A stretch of DNA of 64,000 bases from Manis javanica (lineage: Eukaryota; Chordata; Mammalia; Pholidota; Manidae), in contig NC_133166.1 in NCBI RefSeq assembly GCF_040802235.1, positions 7,812,001 through 7,876,000 on the forward strand. Reading direction: 5' to 3'. The notes under the pieces were generated by a model that was given only the letters and a program-made list of their open reading frames with translations, was not told where the DNA came from and searched no databases. Made by a program: the position numbers and the translations under genes. Below, in pieces: positions 37,080 to 46,000 of this stretch. Every line of letters begins with the position of its first letter. The stretch's first letter is position 1.

Positions 37080-37136
37080 ATGGCCGTGTCCTGGAGGAGC
37101 TGGCTGGCCAACGAAGGGGTTAAGCACCTCTGCCTG
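37080..37136 (+). CDS. NOX4: NOX4 coding exon 1 (residues 1-19)
   Basis: NADPH oxidase 4 is a haem-containing membrane enzyme that moves electrons from NADPH through FAD and two haems to oxygen, releasing mainly hydrogen peroxide. It works with p22phox (CYBA) and is largely constitutive. This exon encodes MAVSWRSWLANEGVKHLCL, which to my memory equals the human N-terminus. The ATG has G at -3 and G at +4, a strong context, and is the first ATG in the proximal 240 bases. The exon ends in phase 0 at a 'ctg|gtagg' donor. The last residues begin the first membrane helix, completed by exon 2. The short cytosolic N-terminus is typical of NOX proteins. The 5' boundary of the exon (UTR) is not determined. 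Confidence 0.96.
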
Positions 37137-37781
37137 GTAGGACGGCGGGCGAGGCTCTCCCGGCGGTTTGTCTGTCGTGCCGCGATTTTGATTCATTCTC
37201 TGAGCGTGCGCGGGTGGGAAGTTGGGAGTGGAAGTTTTGCCTCTCAATTCAGACATTCTCAACTAACAAAACTTTGCGCTGTTAATACGTGGGGACAATA
37301 ACGACCCTCTTCCCCAAATGCATGGGAACCCTCCTACCCACCGACGGCAGAGCGGATGTGGAGGAAGGGAGAGATCAGTTTCAGGGAGCACAGCTTTTCC
37401 TTAACCCTTTACACATCTTATCCCTTCTGCTCTTTTCCCACATTGCTTGTGTTTGATGTATTTTAACATACAACTCTTGGACTTGGTGAGGCCACTAATT
37501 TCTCAGTCTCATTTTGTACTTAAGGGGTACATCTGCAGATCGTTTAAGAGACCTGTTTGCAACCCAAATGTCTAATGTCAGGTGCAGGAACTGAGTGAGG
37601 CCAGATTTGTTTTCCTCTGTCTGGTTGGTGTTCAGCTTTCTGGTTAATTGCAAATGCTTTCTGCAATTACTATTTGGAGCTCCATTGAAAGTATTGTATC
37701 CACCAATGTACCTGAGGTTTCCATTCACCAGGTAATGTTTATTTTTAATTTTTGTTGTCTCTCTCCCTTTGTATGAATTAG
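37137..37781 (+). other. NOX4: NOX4 intron 1 (645 bases)
   Basis: GT at 37137-37138 and AG at 37780-37781, with a pyrimidine-rich stretch 'gtctctctccctttgt' before the acceptor. The first part continues the CpG island. I see no repeat or gene inside; the minus-strand frame 37495-37728 has no family resemblance. Confidence 0.9.
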
Positions 37782-37877
37782 TTTATCTGGCTCTCACTGA
37801 ATGTCCTGCTTTTCTGGAAAACCTTCCTGCTGTATAACCAAGGGCCAGAGTATCACTACCTCCACCAGATGCTGGGG
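37782..37877 (+). CDS. NOX4: NOX4 coding exon 2 (residues 20-51)
   Basis: Ninety-six bases, phase 0 at both ends, flanked by 'attag|' and '|gtaagt'. The encoded peptide runs from FIWLSLNVLLFWKTF to a YHYLHQMLG end. It completes transmembrane helix 1 (about residues 17-37) and enters the first extracytosolic loop. Compared with the human protein as I recall it, residue 25 is Leu in place of Met, a conservative change. No stop or frameshift interrupts the join from exon 1. In NOX enzymes helix 1 packs against the haem-bearing bundle. Confidence 0.96.
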
Positions 37878-39200
37878 GTAAGTGGGACTCGGGTGACCTG
37901 GTGGAATGGGTTTAATGTGGGCAGACATTGCTACAGGGTTTGGTCAGTTTCAACAGTCATTAAAGAAACATCGGTTGTTCACTTCAAAAGCATTTCTTGT
38001 TCTCTGAGGCGCTCAGATTTCCCTGACTTAGCAGTTACACTTGTCCAGGTGAAAGTGATTGACTCTCTTAAAAACCAGATAGTTTCCTAACCACGAAAGG
38101 AATGAAAGTGCCAGACTAGGCTAGCAGCGGCTGAAAAATGTTGCAACATCTTGCCAGCCGCAAAGTGCTCTGAAGGATCTGCTCCCCCAGGACCAACCAA
38201 TACCAGGCTTTTAGTTTTCACTAATCAAGACTTCAGCCTGCCTGTAAGCTTATCCAGACTGCACTATTTCCTTTTACTGCTGGTTCTCAGAGTATGTGTT
38301 TAATGCAGTAATTCACGTCTGGGTATTTCTGATTGCTTGCCCTGAGGGTACTGGCTTATTAGGGTTCCTGTATTCTCGTCTAATATTAGAAAGATATTGT
38401 GCAAAATTTTGGTCTGATTCGTTTCATGTTGATATTGTTTTTTTCTCTATTCTTTAATGTGTCTGATCTCATTCTTCCTCTCTATCCCCTTCCTACTTGA
38501 CTCCCTAACAAAAGACCGGCACTGAGGACATCTTACTTTGTATAAGGAGATAGCATTTTCTAAGCAACAAACAAAAAGTTTAGAACATAATGAAAAAAAT
38601 CTCAGGGCACCTGAAAAAGCAGATTTTGTCATTCCTTTTCACTGAGGGAGAAAATACATTCTAAATAGGAGATGCATTGTTTTCTTTTTCCTGGTTTAAT
38701 GGCTATGTGAAATAATGGTTAGATCAAAGGAATTCAGTGGAACCAGCCTCCCATTTCCTGCTTTTACATTTACAGATCTTCACATATCTTTAAACTTGGT
38801 ACACATTAAAACTGCAATAAATTGAGCCTAAATTAATTAATTGGTATTTTATTGTATTCAATAAAGTCCTATTTTTTCATTATCGGTTACACAATTGGTA
38901 TTTTTAAAGCTTAACACCTATTCTTTAAAGAACTTATTTTTTTAGGCTGTTGAAGGTTCACAATAAAACTGAGGATAAGGTACAGATATTTCTCATATGC
39001 CCTCCTACCCCCACATATGAACAGCCTTCCTCATTATCAACATCCTCCAGAGTGACATTTATTACAATTGATGAACCTACTCTGACACATCATAATCACC
39101 CAACAGCTTTATTTTTAACTAATGGGCAGAGAAAAATAGTCTCAAAGAGTAAACTCATTTTACTGGTAACTCTTAAATCTGAACATTTCTTTCTTTCTTT
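37878..39200. other. Start of intron 2, no repeat recognised
   Basis: Mostly single-copy-looking sequence. Nothing coding or repetitive is supported. Confidence 0.4.
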
Positions 39201-39365
39201 CACCCAACCAACCTGACATCTAACCATTCAGCAAACGTCTTGAAACCTATGCTTTTCAAAGGGGCACACAGAGAGCAAGACCTTGCTTGCCCCTGTACTC
39301 AGATTGCTTACAATCTAATGGAAAATCCAACAGGTAAATGCTATAACACTTCAGTAAACAAGTTA
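39201..39365 (+). repeat. Ancient interspersed repeat fragment
   Basis: 'ctaaccattcagcaaacgtc', 'gcaagaccttgcttgcccct' and 'attgcttacaatctaatgga' follow the order of a common old mammalian repeat. Confidence 0.45.
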
Positions 39366-40735
39366 AGAAAAATTCTCTCTAGTAAAAACACATGAAAGTC
39401 TGCTGGTCTCTCATTTTCATTTTGTTTCCTAGAAATTCTCCCTTAGGGGTGAATTAGTGAACATAAAGTTTTTCAGTGGGAGATACAGCTGTCCTATCGT
39501 AAAGCTTGATGAACAGATTGGAGAAAACTCTTGAGAGTTACAGTGGTAAATTTTGCCATCAAAAATGGTAAATTCTGTTCAGGAGGCATGTGCATTAATA
39601 TAAAATCTAAGAATAGACAACTTGGAAATCCACAACTGAACTTTGGATTTCAGCTGTATAACATAGTATGGGCTCAAATAATACCTAATTTTGATAGAAA
39701 CCACGTTAATTTTTAGGAGTCTGTATGCTGTGTAGCAACTTAAGATTTATTTTAGTGACAAGTCAGATATGATGAAGAGTATATATATACACACATATTC
39801 ACACACGTGAAACCCAACTAATTTAAGAATTAAATATGTTCTGCCTCTCTCGACCATCATCCCATGTTAGTGCTTTTGTTTGAATAATATGACTGGCTAG
39901 TGAGGTTCAAAGGTGAGGCCTACAGAACAGCTGGCAAAAAGTAGGGACTCAATAAATATTGATCAAATGAATAAAGAAAAAAATAATGAAAGAACTAAAT
40001 GGAAGACTAAGAGTAAACAAAATGCAAAGAAGTAGATTGAAGAAGAGAAAGGTTGTAGAGTTGCCATGGAAATGTAAGAATGATTATAGGGAGTGGACCC
40101 ATAATTTACTCCAGTCAAGAGTCAACATTTTATGAAGAGTCACCTTGGAGAGAAAGGTTCTTCTTCCTGGTTTCATGCTGAAAGATGAAAGATGGCTTCC
40201 ACACTTTTCACTTTTCAGTAATCACCTATATGAAATTTCTAGTCATTAATTTATATCATTCTGCAATAGATATTTCAGACTATATTTTTGGTGCCAAAGG
40301 ACCTCTACCTATAGTTCTACTACTTGCTTTATGAAGAAGTATTTCTTTTTATTTGTCTTTGGGATAGCTTTTCTAATCTTTTGGTGATTGGAATTTTGTT
40401 TCATAGTATAAGAATTTGTAGACATTCTACAAACTGCAAAGAAATATAGTATGACAATGGTATGTAATTCATTTTAAAATTAATTTTGTTCCCATATTTT
40501 ACATGTTTAATAACTATATATTACTAACTTAATGCCTTTGAGCTATGCATCTTAGAGCCTACCAAACACACAAACATGGTTCTATCATGATACAAAAGCC
40601 TGGAAAGGACACATTTTTGATAATTTGATATTATAAGTCTCTTTAAGGTGAATTTTGGGTTCATACAAATCATGATGGTATTTCTCGGAATGAATTTGGT
40701 CACTACCACTTTAAAACGCAAATGAAGAGAATGAC
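39366..40735. other. Intron 2 stretch, nothing recognised
   Basis: A short 'tatatatacacacatattc' tract lies near 39780. No gene or repeat is called. Confidence 0.35.
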
Positions 40736-40738
40736 AAT

Positions 40739-40788
40739 TTGATAATAGCATTGAGTAGAAAGGTTGATAATAGCATTGAGTAGAAAGG
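40739..40788 (+). repeat. Perfect 25-bp tandem duplication
   Basis: 'ttgataatagcattgagtag' plus 'aaagg' occurs twice head to tail, at 40739-40763 and 40764-40788, with no difference by eye. Confidence 0.95.
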
Positions 40789-40974
40789 TTGCTTTACTCA
40801 TCTTTAGAAGTAGCGTAATAACAAAGTTGCACTAATACTATGGAAAGGAAGGGTTCCCAGAATACAGCCCATCTGCAGGAGGACACAGACATTGAGAAGC
40901 AGTTAATTCTTAACAGTTGGATATCTCTGCTTTCTATTGAAAAACAACTATTTATTCAACTCTTATACTTTTAA

Positions 40975-41170
40975 TATACCAGGAACTTCATAAATTTATT
41001 TTGTTTAAGCCAGGAAACTATTGTTCCCATTTTACACATGGGGCAATATAGGCTGGCGAAGCTGAGTGACATGCTCGAGTCCCTTTGGGTGGTTGGTGTC
41101 AGAGGTAGGATGTGGATGCAGTTCTGGCTGTACTTTTTGCTTTTTCTCCATACTGCCAAATTTTCTAAAC
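40975..41170 (-). repeat. MIR SINE, antisense
   Basis: 'gttcccattttacacatggg' and 'gtcagaggtaggatgtggat' are the reversed MIR core. The opposite-strand frames here are probably chance. Confidence 0.6.
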
Positions 41171-41224
41171 CACTTCCCTTCACTAACTCATCTCAGATAC
41201 TTATGCCACTGGTTAGTATTACTA

Positions 41225-41580
41225 TTGATCAGTGCTGCCCACTAGAAATATAATGCGAGTCATCTGTAATTTAAATTTTCCCAGTAGTACATTAACATTT
41301 TTAAAAATTACCTTTAATAATATGTTTTATTTAAGATAGTATATCCAAAGTATTATAATGGGTTGAAGTATTCAACGTATGATCAATATTTTTAAAATCA
41401 TTCATGAGAAATTGTATATTATTTTTTGCCAGTATTACATATCACAATTCACTGAGTAAATTTTCATCAGAAATACCTGACCTATGTTTAGATGTCATAA
41501 AATTTTGCAGGTGAACAAGTGGATCACAAACCCAAGTTGTCTAAGACATATTTAAAGATTTTCCAATAACATAAATGTCA
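41225..41580 (+). mobile_element. hAT/Charlie-type non-autonomous DNA transposon remnant
   Basis: It starts 'cagtgctgcccactagaaat' at about 41231, a terminal-repeat start of a MER-type hAT element, followed by 'gtaatttaaattttcccagt' and A/T-rich internal text with 'aataatatgttttatttaag'. The far terminal repeat is not identifiable, so the right end is uncertain. Confidence 0.55.
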
Positions 41581-41741
41581 GCTTTTAAATTTAAATTTGA
41601 ATTCATGAAATTAATAAACCTAAAAATTCAGTTCCTTGGTGACCCTCGACACATTTCACTAGTTCGATATTGAATGGGCAGTTGTGGGTTCTAATTATTG
41701 GCGTGTAACTATAAAAATATCTCTGACTTCTCCCAAATCAA

Positions 41742-41791
41742 TGATGAGAATTTAATTTTTTTCATTGTTTCATGATTATTATTGAGATCTG
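41742..41791 (+). repeat. 50-bp duplicated segment, copy 1
   Basis: It runs from 'tgatgagaatttaatttttt' to 'attattgagatctg' and matches 42648-42698 except for one T in the T-run. Confidence 0.95.
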
Positions 41792-42647
41792 AGCCTTCTG
41801 GTGGCTCTTCCTTTGAGGAAGAGGTAAAAGTCAAAGTATTTGTTCTAGGAACTAGAACATCTGTTTTTATTTCTAGTAGGCTAGGTGACTGTTATCAGAC
41901 CAAAATGAATGATTTAAAAAATTGCATAAGAACTGACAGGGAAAAGAAGATCTTAATAGATCTTGATAGAAGATAAAATAATGTTGAGATTATTTTGTCT
42001 TAGTAGGAGTTTTCATCCTGATCGTTCTTTCCCAGCCTGGTCTTATCCAGACCTGGAGGCAACCCGGTCACGGCTGGTTTATGCCTGAGTTAATGTGCTG
42101 ATCAGACTCTGCACTTTCTAGGAGATGTTTAATTATGACAGGCTGTGCGTTTGGGAGTCTTAAAATTAGCTAAGAGGAAAAAAAAATCTTTGGAGGGAAG
42201 CCAAAGCAAGCACACAAACAAACAATCAAGCCAGATAATACCATCCTCCACCTTCCCATAGGAACCTTTTAAATAAAGAACTCCGCTGATTTCTGAAGAT
42301 GAAATCCATTTTCGATTTATTTTCAGATGTAGCTTGTACTTTATAATAGAAAGTATTAATGTGTTATGACTGACCCTGCTAAAGATTTTTTGAAATGTTG
42401 GGGCAATTTAACTTATAATATTGTCTTTAGAATCCCTCATATGCAAGTTCACCTATATCTCAGTTGTATTTCTGTTGTTTTAATAATTACGTGGCATAAT
42501 TTAATTGAGGAGAAAATTTTAATTTGAGAAGAAATGTGTTTTATGGCACCAGATTCAATGTGAATTGGTTTTATATCCCCTCTCCCTAAGTAACATTTGC
42601 ATATATATGGGTTACTTAGTTTCAACCTAGCTACTGTTGTGGTGTGG

Positions 42648-42698
42648 TGATGAGAATTTAATTTTTTTTCATTGTTTCATGATTATTATTGAGATCTG
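42648..42698 (+). repeat. 51-bp duplicated segment, copy 2
   Basis: This is the direct copy of 41742-41791, with starts 906 bases apart. Flanks differ sharply on both sides. Confidence 0.95.
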
Positions 42699-43201
42699 TT
42701 TCCTGGTCATAACAGGTCTTCTTTTTGTCTTCTTTAAACCTCTTACTGAGATACCTATGTTTACTGCAAGAAAGCTGTGAGAATAGAGCTTTTTCTATCC
42801 TCACAGTAATGATCTTTCTTTGGTCAATCATTATCTGTTAAGTGATTTAGAAACATTAACTGATTTACCCTTTCAAGAGTCCTGGGAGTTATGTTGTAAT
42901 TAACATTTTTCAGAGACAGAAATCTGATGTCATATGAATTTCTGAAGGTTCGAGATTGGAGTCTGTGGATAAGTAGACCTAGGATTTTAAGTCAGTACTG
43001 GTTTCACTTCTTGGGTAGGCAGCTTTAATTCTGCTGAGAAGGAATATGTGCCGCCTGTTGATTTAAAAAAAAAAAAAGAGATTGGTCATTAATTCTTTCC
43101 TTTTATTGCACAGATTATAGAAGTTATATAGATTTGCCCAGGTGAGCATTGTGGTTTCAATTCAGGGCATACTTTTAACTGAGGTTTTTTTTGTTTGTTC
43201 G

Positions 43202-43375
43202 TTTTTATTCTTATCATTCTGAACACATGAGTTACAGAACTTTTTTATTCTTATCATTTTTTGAAACCAAAGCAAACACACAAACAGAACTTTTTTATTC
43301 TTATCATTTTTGAAACCAAAGCAAACACACAAACAGAACTTTTTTATTCTTATCATTTTGAAAACATGAGTTACA
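43202..43375 (+). repeat. Minisatellite with A-B-B-A unit order
   Basis: Units share 'tttttattcttatcat'. Type A (about 40 bases) continues with 'gaacacatgagttac' or 'gaaaacatgagttac' and occurs at both ends (43202-43235 and 43335-43374). Type B (49-50 bases) continues with 'aaccaaagcaaacacacaaa' and occurs twice between them (from 43236 and 43286). The minus-strand frame 43162-43356 is a product of this repeat. Confidence 0.9.
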
Positions 43376-43429
43376 GAACTTTGATGTGATCATTATATCC
43401 TTAAACTATGTATGATAGAGACTCAGAGA

Positions 43430-43600
43430 ATTTTAGACTTGGAAGCCAGCTTTAGTATCTTAGAGTTCTTCCTCATTTTCCCAAATAGAAAAATGAAGTT
43501 GAAGTGATTTTCTCACTAACACCCACTAAATTAGTGGCTTGAGTCACAATCCTGGTCGGTTGGTCCTCTTTCAGTTAAGTATTCAGCCTGTCAGAATGAA
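43430..43600 (-). repeat. Possible MIR-age SINE, antisense
   Basis: 'cctcattttcccaaatagaa' and 'gtggcttgagtcacaatcct' resemble a reversed MIR, heavily diverged. Confidence 0.35.
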
Positions 43601-44025
43601 AAATTGTGCACATATGCAGGAACATAAACATAAACTGCACAGTGTACAGACCGCTAGCTTTTCATCTTTATGAAATGATATGTAAAGATGTTTAGCAATT
43701 TAAGAGTTAAAGAAAATTATTGACTTATCCACAAGATAACATATTTTAGCATTACAGTTGTTTTAGATTTGTCATAGACAAGTTGTTAAGGAATTATGAG
43801 ACTTTTATTTAAATTATTTCAGATTCCACAATATTTATCGAACTTCTGACACTCAAATGTTTAACCTCTTTGTCATGTACAGCTAAATGCCCATTGTGTA
43901 ATTCTCTTTTATCAATACCATCCAAAACAGCATAGAATTGGAAGGTGGTATTAATTTCAGAGATTTGTAAATGTACTTCCTTCATTCTGTTACTAATTAT
44001 AATAATAATAATATCAATAACAGAT
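43601..44025. other. Intron 2 stretch, nothing recognised
   Basis: Only a short (AAT)n at about 44000-44013 stands out. Confidence 0.35.
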
Positions 44026-44029
44026 TACA

Positions 44030-44255
44030 TTCTTCATTGAGGACTGATGAGGTGCCAGGTTTCAGTCTAAGAGTTTTTCATGGTTTAATTTCATCTTTTC
44101 ATCCCTCCTGTGGGATAGATATCTTTAATTTTTTAGCTAAAAGATGAGTTAGAGAACTTTGGTAATTTGCTAGTGCATAACAGAGGCAGCCCCAGGTGTC
44201 CTGGTTTTAGAATGTGTATTCTTAACCATTGTGCTCTTCTGCCTCTATGAATTGC
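44030..44255 (-). repeat. MIR SINE, antisense
   Basis: 'gatgaggtgccaggtttcag', 'catccctcctgtgggataga' and 'cttaaccattgtgctcttct' follow the reversed MIR order over almost its full length. Confidence 0.7.
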
Positions 44256-44324
44256 CATTTTTGTAGACCAAAAATAATAAAATATCTGCCATTTCATATG
44301 GTTCAATCTAATAACAACTGTTAC

Positions 44325-44600
44325 CATTTATCAATCACATAGTGTGTACTGTACCAGACAAAGTTCTTTCCTCTTTCCTTTTTAAAATTTCATTTAATCT
44401 TTACACTTAATTAAATCCTTGTAACAACCCTGGAAGATAGAAGTGTCACCTTTTTTTTACAGGATTGGGATACTGAGATTCTGAGTGGTTAGGTAGCTTT
44501 CCCAAGTCACCCAGCTAACAACTGGAGAAGCCCATTTTGAGCCCATATCTGTCAGATACTGAAGACCATGCTCTTGATCACTCCTGGGAGGTTCTGAAAT
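44325..44600 (-). repeat. MIR SINE, antisense
   Basis: 'cttgtaacaaccctggaaga', 'cccaagtcacccagctaaca' and 'gaccatgctcttgatcactc' are the reversed MIR blocks. It is the second antisense MIR within 300 bases. Confidence 0.75.
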
Positions 44601-44789
44601 AGACTGAGTTAGAATCTGGAATTTCTTACTTTTATCTGGGGCTCATATGCATCCTACCACAGTGGTTCTGGGGTAAGACTGTATGTTTGTATGTTTTGCT
44701 ATCAATAAATACTTCATTGGAAATAAAGGTAAGAATATGGTTTATGGGTTATTCTTAAACCTGAGGTGGACTGGTACACCTCATCCCGA

Positions 44790-44890
44790 TACCTACTGCT
44801 GCAGGCTTCCATGACAAAGTGCCGCAGACTGGATGGCTTCAACAACAGGAATTTATTTCCTCATATTTCTGGATGTTGTATGCTGTACGC
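44790..44890 (-). mobile_element. MaLR-type LTR fragment, antisense
   Basis: 'gacaaagtgccgcagactgg' then 'atggcttcaacaacaggaat' is the reversed 3' end of a MaLR LTR. It breaks off at about 44890. Confidence 0.6.
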
Positions 44891-45189
44891 CCTCCCCTGG
44901 GAATCACCCAGCCTGAGGGAGAGGTGCCTATAAAACTGCAGAATATTATAGGGACCTTAGAGATGTTTCTAGTTCATTTATCTCATCTGATAGGTGAACT
45001 TACTAGGTAGTTAAATATCTTTTTTATTGACGCAGTGTCAGGCTGAATGGTGGGTGGTAGGTCTTCTGTGTCTAGTTAGTGTTTCTAGTTCATTATGCCA
45101 ACCACTGTGTTGATCATAAAATTGGTTTTAAAAGTGCCCACATAATTCTGGGCAGAACATGAAAGAACCTTAATTCCTTATTGAAAAGA

Positions 45190-45420
45190 TGGGCTTTGGA
45201 GCTATATGGATATGATTTTGAATCGTAGCTCAGGCATTTATCTCCCTTTATGATTTTGGCAGATAACTCTCCAAGTCTAAATTGAACTCATCTATAAAGT
45301 AAGGCTTTAACCTTCCTCTTAGGTTAGTTGTGAATATTAAATGAGAAAATGCAGGTGAAATGTTTAGTATGTGGTGTATATACACTCAGCAAATGATAGC
45401 TATTACTGTAATCATTAGTG
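45190..45420 (+). repeat. MIR SINE, sense
   Basis: 'gggctttggagctatatgga', 'gcagataactctccaagtct', 'ctataaagtaaggctttaac' and 'gtgaatattaaatgagaaaa' follow MIR order over about 230 bases. Confidence 0.75.
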
Positions 45421-45424
45421 GCAT

Positions 45425-45464
45425 TATTTAGTATTAATAGTATTAATGCTATTAATACTAAATA
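45425..45464. repeat. Perfect 16-bp inverted repeat with 8-base spacer
   Basis: Left arm 45425-45440 ('tatttagtattaatag') is the reverse complement of 45449-45464 ('ctattaatactaaata'). The AT-only composition makes cruciform extrusion possible. It starts at the 3' edge of a MIR. Confidence 0.9.
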
Positions 45465-45849
45465 GTAATATTAAAAGTATTTGTTTATAAATAAAAATAT
45501 TAAGAGGAATTCAGAAATATATAAAGATGAAAGGACCTTGCTGAGCATACAGCAGAGGCCCATCCTTTCCCGTCATTGGCCTCTGGCTGCCTCCCTAATC
45601 GCTCTGGACATAGGAAGGCTATCTGCTGCTTTTTGTAATTGGCACAAAATTTGAGGCATCTTGGCTATGATTGTTGTGTAGAATTTCAGCTTGGAGTAGA
45701 CAACATTTCATTCAAAAAAGCATTTATTAAATCACTGAATCTTGCGTCTTCAACAGATAAACAAGGGCAATAATGCCTATGTCAGAAAATTATTGTGTAT
45801 TGTGAACCTTAAAGAAAATTAAAAGAAAAAAATGCTAGGGTCAACATTC

Positions 45850-46000
45850 ATTGAAATGTTCTCATGTGTGGACATTGTATAAAGTTCTTTATATGTCCCA
45901 TGTCAGGGTCTTCACTTCTCTGTAAGGTAGACACATTGCATAAGAGGAAGCTAAAGCATAGACATTATAAATAACTTGCTTATGGAATTAAGTATGTACT
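45850..46000 (-). repeat. MIR-like SINE, antisense
   Basis: 'cttctctgtaaggtagacac' and 'aggaagctaaagcatagaca' fit a reversed MIR. Confidence 0.45.

Larger units (their letters stand above)
36480..37170 (+). promoter_or_regulatory. NOX4: NOX4 CpG-island promoter and 5' UTR
   Basis: GC content and CpG density rise abruptly in an otherwise AT-rich window, peaking at 36830-37080. GC boxes of the 'ggggcgggg' type (about 36848-36858) fit Sp/KLF binding, and no TATA box is evident. The start codon of NOX4 lies near its right end. Within it are a duplicated 20-base unit (36631-36670), a short (GT)n at 36611-36622 and three consecutive GGGGCC units (36864-36881). I cannot fix the transcription start; by analogy with CpG promoters it should lie within about 300 bases of the ATG. 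The 36840-37079 interval has no upstream ATG. NOX4 induction by TGF-beta/SMAD, HIF and E2F is known in other mammals, but I have not mapped those sites. Confidence 0.85.

Noticed and set aside
36485-37140. Long + strand open frames (174 and 154 aa) over the NOX4 promoter
   Set aside because: GC-rich composition removes stop codons by chance. Their start codons probably lie upstream of the transcription start; if a transcript did include 36676, the frame would be an overlapping upstream ORF, but I cannot show that.
36480-37170. Bidirectional promoter with a divergent gene upstream of NOX4
   Set aside because: No minus-strand exon, splice site chain or protein family is recognisable in the 36 kb upstream.
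36360-37262. 300-aa open frame on the minus strand across the CpG island
   Set aside because: It is the longest frame in the window but lies opposite the NOX4 promoter and exon 1. It is dominated by Pro, Arg, Ala and Gly, as any frame in very GC-rich DNA would be, and shows no domain.
43162-43356. Repetitive 64-aa minus-strand frame with an internal peptide repeat
   Set aside because: The peptide repeat is only the translation of the intronic minisatellite.
43202-43375. CRISPR-like array reading of the repeated units
   Set aside because: The units are directly adjacent minisatellite repeats in a mammalian intron, with no unique spacers.
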